64,000 bases of DNA, taken from positions 4,343,501 through 4,407,500 of the forward strand of contig NZ_JALJWF010000001.1 in assembly GCF_024168645.1 (NCBI RefSeq). The letters are read 5' to 3'. Both the position numbers and the translations under genes were made by a program. This document shows positions 42,262-51,576 of this stretch, one piece after another (the first letter of the stretch is position 1; each line of letters starts with the position of its first letter). The notes beneath the pieces are model-generated. The model had not been told where the DNA came from and did no database searches. It was given only the letters and a program-made list of their open reading frames with translations. This DNA is from Pseudomonas sp. GGS8 (GTDB taxonomy: Bacteria > Pseudomonadota > Gammaproteobacteria > Pseudomonadales > Pseudomonadaceae).

Positions 42262-43920
42262 ATGAACAACAACAAGAAAGGTTCCGAATTGCCTCCCACC
42301 GATGTCGATGTGCTGGTCGTCGGTAACGGTCCGGTAGGGGCGACAATCGCGGCGCTGCTCGGCCGCTATGGTGTAAAGACGCTGGTATTGGACAAGACCC
42401 ATGAGGTCGTACTGATGCCCCGCGCCATTGCTTTGGACAACGAGGCGCTCCGCATCCTGCAACTCGCCGGACTGTCGGAAGACGCTTTCGAGAAGATCGT
42501 TATCCCTGAGGTGAAGATGCACTCTCCGGTCCTCGGGCAATTCAGTCGGGCCAATACCGAGGGGTGTATCGACGGCCATCCCAAACTGGTGACCTTCTAT
42601 CAACCCGATCTCGAACACGCGATGCGCAAGCAGGTCTCCCGGCTGAAGTCAGTGACCAGCCTGGGTGGATTCGAGCTTGAGAATCTGGTCGAAGAGTCGG
42701 AGGGTGTCGTCGCCTCCATACGGGACCAGGATGGCCATGTGCATTCCGTTCGCGCCCGATACCTGATAGGTGCGGATGGTGCAAGCTCCAGGGTCAGGGG
42801 CTTGATTGGCCAGGAATTCGAAGGACAAACCTATGCAGAGGATTGGCTGATTGTCGATGCCAGAAACCGGCATCAGTCAGCCATCGATCACGTTGAGTTC
42901 ATCTGTGATCCACAGCGCCCAACACCGCACATGCCCGCTCCCGGCGGCAGGGAACGCTGGGAGTTCATGCTGCACCCGGGTGAATCCCGGGAAGAGCTGG
43001 AAAGTCCGGAAAGCATCGCCCGGCTGATCGCGCCATGGGTCAATCCGCAGGAGCTGGAAATCGAACGCAAGGCGGTGTATCGATTCCACGCGCGGTGCTG
43101 CAAAAGATTCAGCAAGGGGCGCATCTTCCTCGCAGGGGATGCAGCCCACATCACGCCGCCCTTTGTCGGGCAGGGCCTGGTCGCGGGGCTTCGAGATGGC
43201 GCCAATCTTGCCTGGAAACTGGCCTGGGTCCTTCAAGGTCAAGCCACGCCTGCGATACTCGCCACCTATGATGTAGAACGTCGCCCCCATGCCCAGGCGA
43301 TGATCAATCTGGCGAAACTCATGGGTCGTCTGGTGATGCCGAGAAACAAGATTGCAGCGTTCTTCATCCACGGCATGATGCGCACGCTGGCGTTGACCCC
43401 GGCGTCCAGAAAGTACTTTGAGCAACTGGACATCAAACCGAAGAACATCTTCAAGCACGGTCTGTTCGTGCAGCATCGTCGTGGCGACAGGCTGGTTCGT
43501 GGCAGTCTGTTCCCTCAAGCCTGGGTGCGTGACATGCACCAGCAAGTCCAGCTGAGCGATGATGCACTTGGACACAACCTGACGCTGGTTGGATTCGGCG
43601 TCGACCCATTGTCACTGCTGACCGCTGCCGAGGTCTTTTCCTGGATTAAGATGGGAGGTCACTTCTTGCAGATCGGATCCTGCGGTCAACGCTCCGGCAG
43701 CGGTTGCGACTTCGTTGAAGACCTGAACCATGACATCCTGCCGCGGGCTGCCAAAGGCACCCTCGTTGCGATTCGCCCTGACCGGATCATCATGCACCAC
43801 GCTCCCGGCGCAGAAGCAGGCAGCCTGGTTCGAGACTGCCTGCTCCTGATGACTGGCGCCGATTCCACTGTCGATAGCGTTTCCATTACCATCAACGAAC
43901 CCCCTCGATTAAGAGCGTGA
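42262..43920 (+). CDS. FAD-dependent aromatic hydroxylase, MhpA-like
   Basis: 552 residues. FAD/NADPH group A flavin monooxygenase motifs: VLVVGNGPVGATIAALLGRYG (GxGxxG, about 14-34), LIGADGASSRVRG (DG motif), and GRIFLAGDAAHITPPFVGQGLVAGLRDGANLAWKLAWVL (GD motif, about 285-320). Length and motif spacing fit the 3-(3-hydroxyphenyl)propionate hydroxylase group, which adds an ortho hydroxyl to phenols to create a catechol for ring cleavage. The extradiol dioxygenase and hydrolase downstream complete that logic. The exact substrate is not determined by the sequence. Confidence 0.87.
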   Translation: MNNNKKGSELPPTDVDVLVVGNGPVGATIAALLGRYGVKTLVLDKTHEVVLMPRAIALDNEALRILQLAGLSEDAFEKIVIPEVKMHSPVLGQFSRANTEGCIDGHPKLVTFYQPDLEHAMRKQVSRLKSVTSLGGFELENLVEESEGVVASIRDQDGHVHSVRARYLIGADGASSRVRGLIGQEFEGQTYAEDWLIVDARNRHQSAIDHVEFICDPQRPTPHMPAPGGRERWEFMLHPGESREELESPESIARLIAPWVNPQELEIERKAVYRFHARCCKRFSKGRIFLAGDAAHITPPFVGQGLVAGLRDGANLAWKLAWVLQGQATPAILATYDVERRPHAQAMINLAKLMGRLVMPRNKIAAFFIHGMMRTLALTPASRKYFEQLDIKPKNIFKHGLFVQHRRGDRLVRGSLFPQAWVRDMHQQVQLSDDALGHNLTLVGFGVDPLSLLTAAEVFSWIKMGGHFLQIGSCGQRSGSGCDFVEDLNHDILPRAAKGTLVAIRPDRIIMHHAPGAEAGSLVRDCLLLMTGADSTVDSVSITINEPPRLRA

Positions 43921-43922
43921 AG

Positions 43923-44567
43923 ATGCCTTCCCCCACTTTGCCTTCAGAAGCAACCGAGCAAGAACCTCTCACTCGAGGCCACAAGAAGCGTGAACGCACC
44001 CGTCGCGGTCTGGTGGATGCGGCGCTGCGTCTTGTCGCGCGCAAGGAGGTGGGGGAGATTGCACTGCTCGAGGTCGCCGCGGAGGCGGCGGTCTCCAACG
44101 GCACCATCTACAACTATTTTCGAACACGCGACGAAGTGCTGGAGGCGGTTGGCATCGCCATGGCAACCGAGTTCTCTGATGCCATTTCCGCCCTGAGTTC
44201 GGACGTGCACTGCGGTGCACAACGGCTTTCGATTGGTGTGCGCATGTTCGTACGCCGGGCGGCCTATGATCATCAATGGGCCAACGCGCTGCTGCGCATC
44301 ATCCATTCCGATCAGACCATGCGCTCGCGCCTGGCTGCTCATGTGCTGGGCGACCTGCGTGAGGGGCTGCACGCGGGCACTTTCGCTTACGAAGACGAAG
44401 GGATCGCCCTGGACCTGGTCGTGTCGTGCACAACCGGGGCCATGCGTTCGGTTGTCGAGGGGCGTGCGGCGGCAGAGCATGATCTGTTGGTCGCCGAGAT
44501 GATTCTCAAGGCTCTGGGCGTGACACCTGCCAAAGCCAGGAAAATCGTCGGCAAGCCGCTACCCTAG
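43923..44567 (+). CDS. TetR-family regulator
   Basis: 214 residues, starting two bases after the hydroxylase stop. The N-terminal HTH is RTRRGLVDAALRLVARKEVGEIALLEVAAEAAVSNGTIYNYFRTRDEVLEAV (about 20-72). The C-terminal ligand domain is helical, including AERL... and EHDLLVAEMILKALGV. It is cotranscribed with the hydroxylase and so probably regulates that promoter (palindrome at 42165). Confidence 0.9.
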   Translation: MPSPTLPSEATEQEPLTRGHKKRERTRRGLVDAALRLVARKEVGEIALLEVAAEAAVSNGTIYNYFRTRDEVLEAVGIAMATEFSDAISALSSDVHCGAQRLSIGVRMFVRRAAYDHQWANALLRIIHSDQTMRSRLAAHVLGDLREGLHAGTFAYEDEGIALDLVVSCTTGAMRSVVEGRAAAEHDLLVAEMILKALGVTPAKARKIVGKPLP

Positions 44568-44606
44568 CCCTGATGTCGTCCTCGACTTAGCTTTTGCTGG
44601 ATATCT

Positions 44607-44621
44607 GAACATTCGTGTTCA
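44607..44621. promoter_or_regulatory. TetR operator candidate, copy 1
   Basis: TGAACATTCGTGTTCA (44606-44621) is a 16-base dyad with one mismatch near the centre. It repeats the dyad at 44757-44772 and lies between the two TetR genes. Confidence 0.6.
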
Positions 44622-44756
44622 TTGTGGTTGGCGAATAGAACTCCAAATCCCTTCATAGACTTCGAGAAACTACTCGGAGTATCTGATTCTATGCGGCATA
44701 GAAGGGTTTTGTTGGATGGCTTCGTTCTTGATTCAAAAAACGTTGTTGACTGAATA

Positions 44757-44772
44757 TGAACACGCGTGTTCA
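44757..44772. promoter_or_regulatory. TetR operator candidate, copy 2 (perfect palindrome)
   Basis: TGAACACGCGTGTTCA is a perfect 16-base palindrome about 33 bases before the second TetR start. Matching copies at 44606 and 44757 share TGAACA-N2-CGTGTTCA. They very likely bind the TetR protein encoded at 44805. Confidence 0.68.
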
Positions 44773-44804
44773 ATTGGGTCATAAGGTAATTTTGGAGAGA
44801 GAAC

Positions 44805-45419
44805 GTGGAAACCCTGAATCCGATACAGCGCCGCATTCATCAAGCTGCCTTTCGCCTGTTCGCTGAAAAGGGCACCTCTCAGGTGAACATCCTCGACCTT
44901 GCACAAGAGGCAGGTGTGGCGCGTGGAACGATCTATAGCAACATCGACAACATGGAAAGCCTGTTCGAAGCGGTCGCCAGCCATCTCGCAAGAGAGATGC
45001 ATGAACGCGTCAACAAGAGCTTCAATTCCCTCTCCGATCCGGCTCAGCGCCTTGCCAATGGCATTCGATTCTTCATTCGTCGAGCTCACGAAGACTCCCT
45101 GTGGGGGGCATTCATCCATAAATTCGCCATGAGCAATGCTTCGTTGCGCGAAATGTTCAGCAGCCAGGCAACTACCGATCTTCTGAGCGGACTTTCCACT
45201 GGACGCTACACGTTTGCGCAGGAGCAATTGCTCTCTGTACTGACACTGATATCGAGCAGTGTCTTGGGCTCGATTTTCCTGGTGCTGGAAGGGCACAGAA
45301 CGTGGCGCGAGTCTGGCTCTGACACGGCCGAGCTCGTGCTGCGGGCATTGGGTGTGGCACCAGAGGAGGCTCGTGCGCTGGCGACTACAGAGCTGCCAAC
45401 ACTTCCTTCTCTCGACTAG
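44805..45419 (+). CDS. TetR-family regulator (second)
   Basis: 204 residues from a GTG with GGAGAGAG upstream. HTH: RRIHQAAFRLFAEKGTSQVNILDLAQEAGVARGTIYSNIDNMESLFEAV (about 6-55). The C-terminal domain resembles the other TetR here in layout but not sequence. Two matching operators lie upstream, so it is probably autoregulated and controls the dioxygenase operon that follows at 45504. Confidence 0.9.
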   Translation: METLNPIQRRIHQAAFRLFAEKGTSQVNILDLAQEAGVARGTIYSNIDNMESLFEAVASHLAREMHERVNKSFNSLSDPAQRLANGIRFFIRRAHEDSLWGAFIHKFAMSNASLREMFSSQATTDLLSGLSTGRYTFAQEQLLSVLTLISSSVLGSIFLVLEGHRTWRESGSDTAELVLRALGVAPEEARALATTELPTLPSLD

Positions 45420-45503
45420 TTCGTAAGCCGATTCAACTCAACGCCTCTGGATTTTCAGGGGTGCGGGGACGGCTTTACCCTAAAAACCCGGAAAACAAGA
45501 ACA

Positions 45504-46595
45504 ATGAACAACAAAGATGAAATACCCCGGTTGCCGACACAACAACCCGCCCGGCATCCACAGCCGACGGTGAAGGCCCAGGATCTGACTCACCTGATCT
45601 TTCAAAGGCCGGACTTGAACGAGGCGGCGCGGTTCCTGTCGGACTTCGGCCTGACGGTCAGTCAGCAGGACGCCGATACACTTTATCTGCGCGCCACCGC
45701 CCCCACTGCGTACTGTTACCGAGTCCATCGTGCAGAACAGGCACGTTTTGTCGGGTTCGCACTGGCAGTCCAGTCGCTCAAGGATCTGCAAAAACTGACG
45801 CGCATCCCAGGCGCCTCACCGGTAGAAAAATCGGAACATCCAGGTGGCGGGTATTACGTCAGACTGACCGATCCTTCCGGTTTCATCGTGGAAGCAGTTT
45901 GCGACCAGACTCCAGGTAAAACGCTGGTACACAGAGCGCCTCTTCCCTGGAATCTGGCGCAGGAGCAACCGCGAATCAATGCTACGCAGCGGCCGCCGAT
46001 TGCTCCCCCTGAAGTACTCAGACTCGGCCACATCGTCATCGAAGTGGCTGACTACCAGGCGACCTGTGCCTGGTACACGAAGCATTTCGGGTTTATTCCC
46101 AGCGATGTGCAGGTACTCCCCGATGGCACGCCTATCGTCGCTTTCATGCGCCTTGATCTCGGTGACGTTCCCGCGGCTCACCATACGCTCGCGATAGCGC
46201 AAGGGTTCATGGCCACCTATAGCCATAGCGCCTATGAGGTTGTCGATGCCGATGCGGTGGGAATGGGGCAGCGCGTCCTGCGCGAACGCGGTTGGGAGCA
46301 CTCATGGGGAATCGGCCGACACATTCTGGGTAGTCAGATCTTCGATTACTGGCAAGACCCCTGGGGCGATAAACACGAGCATTACTGCGACGGGGATGTG
46401 TTCACGGCCGCACAGCCCACGGGTATTCATCCCGTGAGCCCCGAGGCAATGGCGCAGTGGGGGCAGCGCATGCCCAAGAGCTTTACAAAACCCAGGATGA
46501 GCTTGAGCAAGCTGCGTGCGCTGATCCGTAACCTGCGCCGCAGTCCGGACTTGACCCTTCGCAAGCTGGTAACACTCATGCGGATGTTCGGGTAG
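45504..46595 (+). CDS. Extradiol ring-cleavage dioxygenase, VOC fold
   Basis: 363 residues with two VOC modules. The catalytic C-terminal module has the 2-His-1-Glu iron site: His176 in LRLGHIVIEV, His241 in YSHSAYEV and Glu292 in GDKHEHYCDGD. The N-terminal module (about 25-145) includes GGGYYVRLTDPSGFIVEAV. The N-terminus before it and a basic C-terminal tail (about 330-363) are longer than in classical BphC. It cleaves a catecholic ring adjacent to one hydroxyl. In context, it should act on the product of the FAD hydroxylase. Confidence 0.87.
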   Translation: MNNKDEIPRLPTQQPARHPQPTVKAQDLTHLIFQRPDLNEAARFLSDFGLTVSQQDADTLYLRATAPTAYCYRVHRAEQARFVGFALAVQSLKDLQKLTRIPGASPVEKSEHPGGGYYVRLTDPSGFIVEAVCDQTPGKTLVHRAPLPWNLAQEQPRINATQRPPIAPPEVLRLGHIVIEVADYQATCAWYTKHFGFIPSDVQVLPDGTPIVAFMRLDLGDVPAAHHTLAIAQGFMATYSHSAYEVVDADAVGMGQRVLRERGWEHSWGIGRHILGSQIFDYWQDPWGDKHEHYCDGDVFTAAQPTGIHPVSPEAMAQWGQRMPKSFTKPRMSLSKLRALIRNLRRSPDLTLRKLVTLMRMFG

Positions 46596-46677
46596 AGCTG
46601 CCAGCCTTTCCACAGAACAACATCACAGATCTCGCGCTGCCGCGCGCGGGACAAACGCTGCTCCAGGAGTGCCTTCG

Positions 46678-47634
46678 ATGTCTGCTGTACACGTAGTTCG
46701 CTTTGAATTTCAGAACGGTATCCACTGGGGCGTGCTACGCCAGGGCCGTATCACGGTTGTTCCCGGTATTTTTGAAACCACCGGTGATTTCATCCGCCAC
46801 AACCGCATCGACGATCTCGCTCAACTGAAAGGTACGGAGCTGGATGAAGGCGAAGTGAAGCTGCTGTCGCCGATCACCCGTAACCAGCAGTTCGTCTGTC
46901 AGGGCGCCAATTATCGTCAGCATATGATCGAGTCGGGCATGGACCCGGATGCGAAGAAATTCAACATGATCTTCACCAAGGCGACCAGTTGCCTGGTGGC
47001 AGCGGACAGCGACCTGATCAAGCCGCGCTCCGTGCGCTTCCTGGACTACGAGATCGAACTGGGGCTGGTGATGAAACGCGCGATTACTGGCGCTGTTGCT
47101 GTCACCGACGCCAATCTGCATGAGTTCATCGCAGGCGTCGTCATCGTCAATGACTACTCGGCGCGTGACATTCAGATTCCCCAGATGCAGTTCTACAAGG
47201 GCAAGAGCTTCCGCACCTTTGGCCCGGTCGGCCCGTACCTTTGCCTTCTGGATGCCAAGAGCATGCCTTACCTCAAGGCACTGCATCTGCGTCTGACGGT
47301 CAACGACCAGGTGCGACAGAACGACAGCACGGCCAACCTGGTTTACGGCCCCGCTGAAACCCTTACCGAACTCTCCGCCGTGCAAGACCTCGCCGTTGGA
47401 GACCTGATTGCCACCGGTACGCCTGCCGGCTGTGCGCTAACAGTTCCTTCGCCTGCCAAACAGCGCATTGCGGCCCTGATGCCAGAAGCTACCAAGTGGA
47501 AGCTGTTCCTCAAGGCGCAAGAAAGCCGGCCGCAGTATCTCAAGCCAGGTGACGTGGTCGAGGCGCGCATTCGCAGCGCTGATGGTGTGATCGATCTCGG
47601 TGTGCAACGTAACCGAGTCGTGGAGCAAGCCTGA
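46678..47634 (+). CDS. Fumarylacetoacetate-hydrolase-family enzyme
   Basis: 318 residues from the ATG at 46678, nine bases after CAGGAG. FAH-family blocks: VKLLSPITRNQQFVCQGANYRQHMIESG, IFTKATSCLVAADSDLIKPRSVRFLDYEIELGLVMKRAI (acidic metal ligands), GVVIVNDYSARDIQIPQMQFYKGKSFRTFGPVGPYL and DLAVGDLIATGTPAGC. The family hydrolyses or isomerises ring-cleavage products. Here it probably splits the meta-cleavage product or its tautomer. Its stop overlaps the ligase start by one base. Confidence 0.88.
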   Translation: MSAVHVVRFEFQNGIHWGVLRQGRITVVPGIFETTGDFIRHNRIDDLAQLKGTELDEGEVKLLSPITRNQQFVCQGANYRQHMIESGMDPDAKKFNMIFTKATSCLVAADSDLIKPRSVRFLDYEIELGLVMKRAITGAVAVTDANLHEFIAGVVIVNDYSARDIQIPQMQFYKGKSFRTFGPVGPYLCLLDAKSMPYLKALHLRLTVNDQVRQNDSTANLVYGPAETLTELSAVQDLAVGDLIATGTPAGCALTVPSPAKQRIAALMPEATKWKLFLKAQESRPQYLKPGDVVEARIRSADGVIDLGVQRNRVVEQA

Positions 47635-49535
47635 TGGTCGTACAAACCCTGAGCGACATCGAAAGTCTCGAGCAAATCCCCTTGTCGGAGCGTGGCCTGG
47701 CATCCAGCACTTATGAAGCGCTGCGACAGGCGGCCCGGCGCACCCCTCAGGCGCCCGCGCTGAGTTTCTTCGCCGATGCCGCCGATTTCAGGCGCACCTA
47801 CAAATGGAACTACTCCCAGCTCTTCGCGGACATCACCCGCGCCGCGAATGTCTTCCATGACCTGGGCATAGAACCGGGCGAGGTGCTTGCTTTCATCCTG
47901 CCCAACCTGCCGGAAACCCATTTCACGATATGGGGTGGGGAGGCGGCAGGCATCGTCATGGCGATCAATCCTCTGCTCGAAGCCAAGCAGATGGCTGGCT
48001 TGCTGAATGCCGCGAAGGCCTCCGTGGTGGTGACGCTCGCACCGACTCCGGGTAGCGATCTGTGGTCCAAGCTGGCTTCACAGCTGGATCAGTTACCTGC
48101 GGTCAGGTCTGTCGTTTGGGTCAGCATGGAACCCTATGTCGCCGAACCTGTGCGCGGGGCTCTGAAAGCCGCGGCACTGAAGGAGCGAGACTTGCACAGC
48201 GGAATCGCGATCCACGATTGGCTATCGTTGATGGATGGTCAGCCGCACACACACCTGAAAAGCGGTCGGCAAATCCGCGAGGATGAGTGCTCCTCCTACA
48301 TCTGTACGGGCGGCACCACCGGGCTCCCCAAGATCGCCGCGCGAACCCATGGCTCGGAAGTATTCAATGCATGGGCCATGGCCGCTCACATGCAGCCACG
48401 CGGTGGTGGCCAGGTTATCTTTTGTGGCCTGCCGCTGTTTCATGTCAATGGACAAATGGTGACTGGTCTGATGCCTTGGACTCAAGGCGACCATGTGATC
48501 CTCGGGACGCCTCAAGGGTATCGTGGCGAGGGGGTGATCCCGCGATTCTGGGAGATGGTCGAGCACTTCGGTATCAACTTCTTTTCCGGCGTGCCAACGG
48601 TCTATGCCGCACTTCTGCAAAATGAATGGCAGGGTCGCGACCTGTCCAGTCTTCGCTATGCAATGTGTGGCGCGGCCCCCATGCCGGCTGAGCTTCTCCG
48701 AGAATTCGAGCGCCGGACCGGGCTAAAGATCCTTGAAGGTTACGGTCTTACCGAGGGCGCCTGCGTTTCCTCAATCAATCCGCCCCATGGCGAGCGCCGT
48801 ATCGGCTCCATCGGGATACGGATCGCCTACCAGAATATGCGCGCGGTCTTGCTCAATGACGCGGGTGAGTACCTGCGCGATGCCAACGTGGATGAGATCG
48901 GGCTCATCACGATCAGTGGTCCGAATCTTTTCGATGGCTATCTGGAGGAGCGTCATAACCAGGGCCTCTGGATCGATATCGACGGTCAGCGCTGGTTGAA
49001 TACAGGTGATTTGGGTCGCCAGGATGCGCAGGGTTACTTCTGGCTGACCGGGCGCAAGAAGGAGTTGATCATCCGCGGCGGCCACAACATCGATCCCAAG
49101 CAAATCGAAGAAGTTCTGCAGGCGCATCCCGCCGTCGCCTTGGCCGCGGCAATCGGCAGCCCCGACGTCTACTCGGGCGAGGTGCCGGTGGCCTACGTTC
49201 AATTGCGACCCGGGCAAGTTTGCAATGCCGAAGAGCTGGAGGCGTTCGCCCATCGCCATATCAGTGAGCGGGCAGCCGTTCCCAAGCGCATTGAAATCCT
49301 CGAAGCCTTGCCACTGACTGCCGTGGGCAAGATATTCAAGCCCGCATTGCAGCAGCAGGAAATTGCCAGAGTAGTCCAGCAGGAAGCGGGGCGCCTGGGG
49401 CTTTCGGATGTTGCTGTTGAGGTCGTGCAGGACACTCGTCGTGGGCCGGTCGCCTGCATCCGGGCCGGGGTTGGCCAGGAAATCCTGGCGCCGCTCTTGG
49501 GCCACTATAGCTTCCAGATCGAGTGGCTTAAATGA
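47634..49535 (+). CDS. Acyl-CoA synthetase / AMP-dependent ligase
   Basis: 633 residues of the ANL superfamily. The AMP-binding motif is SSYICTGGTTGLPKIAART (about 220-240), followed by LEGYGLTEGACVSSINPP, a YFWLTGRKKELIIRGGHNIDPKQIEE hinge region and a C-terminal catalytic Lys in LTAVGKIFKPAL. It activates a carboxylic acid to acyl-AMP and then acyl-CoA. In this pathway it could activate the aliphatic acid released by the hydrolase or the side chain of the substrate. It is read from the same mRNA as the FAH enzyme. Confidence 0.88.
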   Translation: MVVQTLSDIESLEQIPLSERGLASSTYEALRQAARRTPQAPALSFFADAADFRRTYKWNYSQLFADITRAANVFHDLGIEPGEVLAFILPNLPETHFTIWGGEAAGIVMAINPLLEAKQMAGLLNAAKASVVVTLAPTPGSDLWSKLASQLDQLPAVRSVVWVSMEPYVAEPVRGALKAAALKERDLHSGIAIHDWLSLMDGQPHTHLKSGRQIREDECSSYICTGGTTGLPKIAARTHGSEVFNAWAMAAHMQPRGGGQVIFCGLPLFHVNGQMVTGLMPWTQGDHVILGTPQGYRGEGVIPRFWEMVEHFGINFFSGVPTVYAALLQNEWQGRDLSSLRYAMCGAAPMPAELLREFERRTGLKILEGYGLTEGACVSSINPPHGERRIGSIGIRIAYQNMRAVLLNDAGEYLRDANVDEIGLITISGPNLFDGYLEERHNQGLWIDIDGQRWLNTGDLGRQDAQGYFWLTGRKKELIIRGGHNIDPKQIEEVLQAHPAVALAAAIGSPDVYSGEVPVAYVQLRPGQVCNAEELEAFAHRHISERAAVPKRIEILEALPLTAVGKIFKPALQQQEIARVVQQEAGRLGLSDVAVEVVQDTRRGPVACIRAGVGQEILAPLLGHYSFQIEWLK

Positions 49536-49570
49536 GTCCCTGATTCGCATCTGTCAGTCCAGCAGTCATG

Positions 49571-49597
49571 CCCTGGCGCAGTTCCGCCAGGGTCTTT
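49571..49597 (+). terminator. Rho-independent terminator after the catabolic operon
   Basis: CCCTGGCG (49571-49578) and CGCCAGGG (49585-49592) form a perfect eight-pair stem with a six-base loop, followed by TCTTTT. Confidence 0.88.
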
Positions 49598-49696
49598 TAC
49601 ACAACTTCGATCAACTCCAACCGGCGCTGAAAAGTACACAGGAAGGCGAAGCTTTGCCTGCGTGAAATCAACAAAAACAATAAACAGAGGTGGAAA

Positions 49697-51016
49697 ATGA
49701 AACTGAATAGCCGTGTGAGCCCGTGTCTTTCTGTTCAGCGAAAGAGTGCTGTCTGGATTAAGTTCACCAGTGCCATGGCACTGCTCAGCGCCTCGACAAT
49801 TGCAGGCGCCAATGGCATTGGCCTCAACGAACAAAGCGCAAGCAGCGCCGGAACTGCTTATGCGGGAAGGTCGTCTTCCGCGCTGGACGCCAGCACCATT
49901 TACGGAAATCCGGCAGGCCTGACCAAGTTGCAGCGCAATGAAATTTCCGGCGGGGCCGCAATCGTCTCGGTGAGCGATGACATCAGCGATGCGCAGAGCA
50001 GTGCCGCAGGAACGAACAAGGGGGATTCGGTACCTTTGGGGGTTGTGCCCTTCGCCTATATGTCGACACCGCTTGATGATCGTTTTTCGATAGGCTTGGG
50101 CCTCTACGCGCCGAGTGGTCTGATCAATGACTACGAGAGCACTTTTCAGGGTCGTTACCATGGTTCTTACAGCACGACCAAAGAGATAACCCTGCAGCCC
50201 ACACTGGCCTATCGGATCAATGATTACGTGTCCATTGGTGGCGGACCGACCCTGAACCATTTCGATGCAAAACTTCAGAGTTACATGGCAACCGGCGCCC
50301 TGAACAACGGCCAGGACACGCTGGTCACCATCAAAGGCGATGACACAGCCATTGGCTACAACGTCGGCCTCTTGGTGGACTTTAGTGAGGCAACCCGTTG
50401 GGGGATGACTTATCACTCGAAGGTGAGCTATCACCTCAAAGGGCATACTGAGGTTTCCGGCTCCCCGAGCGTTATCCCACTGGACGGAAACTATGACACC
50501 CAGATAGATCTGACGATGCCTGAATCAGTGGACACGTCCATCACTCATCATTTCAATAGTCGTTGGACCGGATACCTGGGGGCCACCTGGACACGCTGGA
50601 GCCGGATCCAGAAGGTCGAGGCAATCAACAGCGGTGTTTCCGCCATGGGCGAGGCTGCTGGCCTGGGACGTGTGGCCGAACAAATGAACTGGCACGACAT
50701 CTGGTCCACTGCGATTGGCACATCCTATCAATTGAACCCACAATGGCTGATACGTGCAGGCTATGCCTATGACCCGGCGCCCGTTGGTAATGCCGATCGC
50801 AGCGTGCGTGTTCCGGTCGGGAATCGCCAGGCCGTGACCCTGGGCGGCGCGTATTCGCCGAACCCCGATCTGACGATCGACTTTGCTTATGGTTATCTCT
50901 GGGATTCAAAAGTCTCCGTAAAACACTCGAACGACTCCGGTCTTCAACCGGAATACAGTGCCAATTACGAAAATAGTGCGAATGGAATTTCAGTGCAGGC
51001 AACGTATCGGTACTAA
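49697..51016 (+). CDS. FadL/TodX-type outer-membrane transporter
   Basis: 439 residues. A signal peptide ends at about 38 (STIAGA) and the mature N-terminus NGIGLNEQSASSAGTAYAGRSSSALDASTIYGNPAGLTKL is the FadL hatch pattern (NPA motif). The rest is amphipathic beta-strand ending in the terminal aromatic VQATYRY. FadL-type channels admit hydrophobic compounds such as fatty acids, toluene or aromatic hydrocarbons. After the terminator it may have its own promoter, but position ties it to the aromatic pathway and points to a hydrophobic substrate. Confidence 0.9.
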   Translation: MKLNSRVSPCLSVQRKSAVWIKFTSAMALLSASTIAGANGIGLNEQSASSAGTAYAGRSSSALDASTIYGNPAGLTKLQRNEISGGAAIVSVSDDISDAQSSAAGTNKGDSVPLGVVPFAYMSTPLDDRFSIGLGLYAPSGLINDYESTFQGRYHGSYSTTKEITLQPTLAYRINDYVSIGGGPTLNHFDAKLQSYMATGALNNGQDTLVTIKGDDTAIGYNVGLLVDFSEATRWGMTYHSKVSYHLKGHTEVSGSPSVIPLDGNYDTQIDLTMPESVDTSITHHFNSRWTGYLGATWTRWSRIQKVEAINSGVSAMGEAAGLGRVAEQMNWHDIWSTAIGTSYQLNPQWLIRAGYAYDPAPVGNADRSVRVPVGNRQAVTLGGAYSPNPDLTIDFAYGYLWDSKVSVKHSNDSGLQPEYSANYENSANGISVQATYRY

Positions 51017-51062
51017 CCGCCGCACCGCACGCTCCCACAGGGCCCGCTTCGCTACCGCTCTA

Positions 51063-51374
51063 TCAGTTTTTGCACTCCGCCAATACCACATGGCAGGTAG
51101 TCGGCGAGCCACCAGATTGGCCGGCATAGCGTATGCAATTATCCATGGATCTTTGGCGAGCCATGTCCAAGGTGGAGCCCCAGGCCAAGCCACCTTCGCC
51201 GGCAGTGGGTAGTGCTTTTGCGTAGCAGCTTGAGCCTGCGCTTGAGTCTGTATTTGAGGCCGAATAGCGGGCCGTGGCAGCTTTGCCTGCACATCCCGCA
51301 GTCAGGGCCAGGTTGATGGCGAGCAGGGAAGGGAGGATCCATGACGAGCATTGACGTGCTGTTTTGCCGATCAT
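51063..51374 (-). CDS. Small lipoprotein, DUF4189-like
   Basis: 103 residues. Lipoprotein signal with lipobox LTAGC (Cys28). The C-terminal part AWGSTLDMARQRSMDNCIRYAGQSGGSPTTCHVVLAECKN has the AWG...A...A...C...C pattern of DUF4189-type secreted domains, with three cysteines probably in disulphides. The function is unknown. It is convergent with the FadL gene. Confidence 0.65.
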   Translation of the reverse strand: MIGKTARQCSSWILPSLLAINLALTAGCAGKAATARYSASNTDSSAGSSCYAKALPTAGEGGLAWGSTLDMARQRSMDNCIRYAGQSGGSPTTCHVVLAECKN

Positions 51375-51576
51375 CCCGTTTCCCCTGTATCAAGAGGCTG
51401 GAGGTGTGTTTGTGGTCGTGTTCTATTCAGATTAGACGGTGTTGTGCCTGCCCTTGGGGTGGTTTCTGTATATTTTTTTGCTCTGATGCTGTTGCCTCAA
51501 ATATCCAGATCAATCACGCATGAGTCATCAAAATCAGGGCTTTCACTAATGCCGTCTTAAATGGCTGCTTTGCGAT
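51375..51576. other. Intergenic sequence
   Basis: No gene or clear terminator was seen. A T-rich stretch lies at 51466-51482. Confidence 0.3.
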
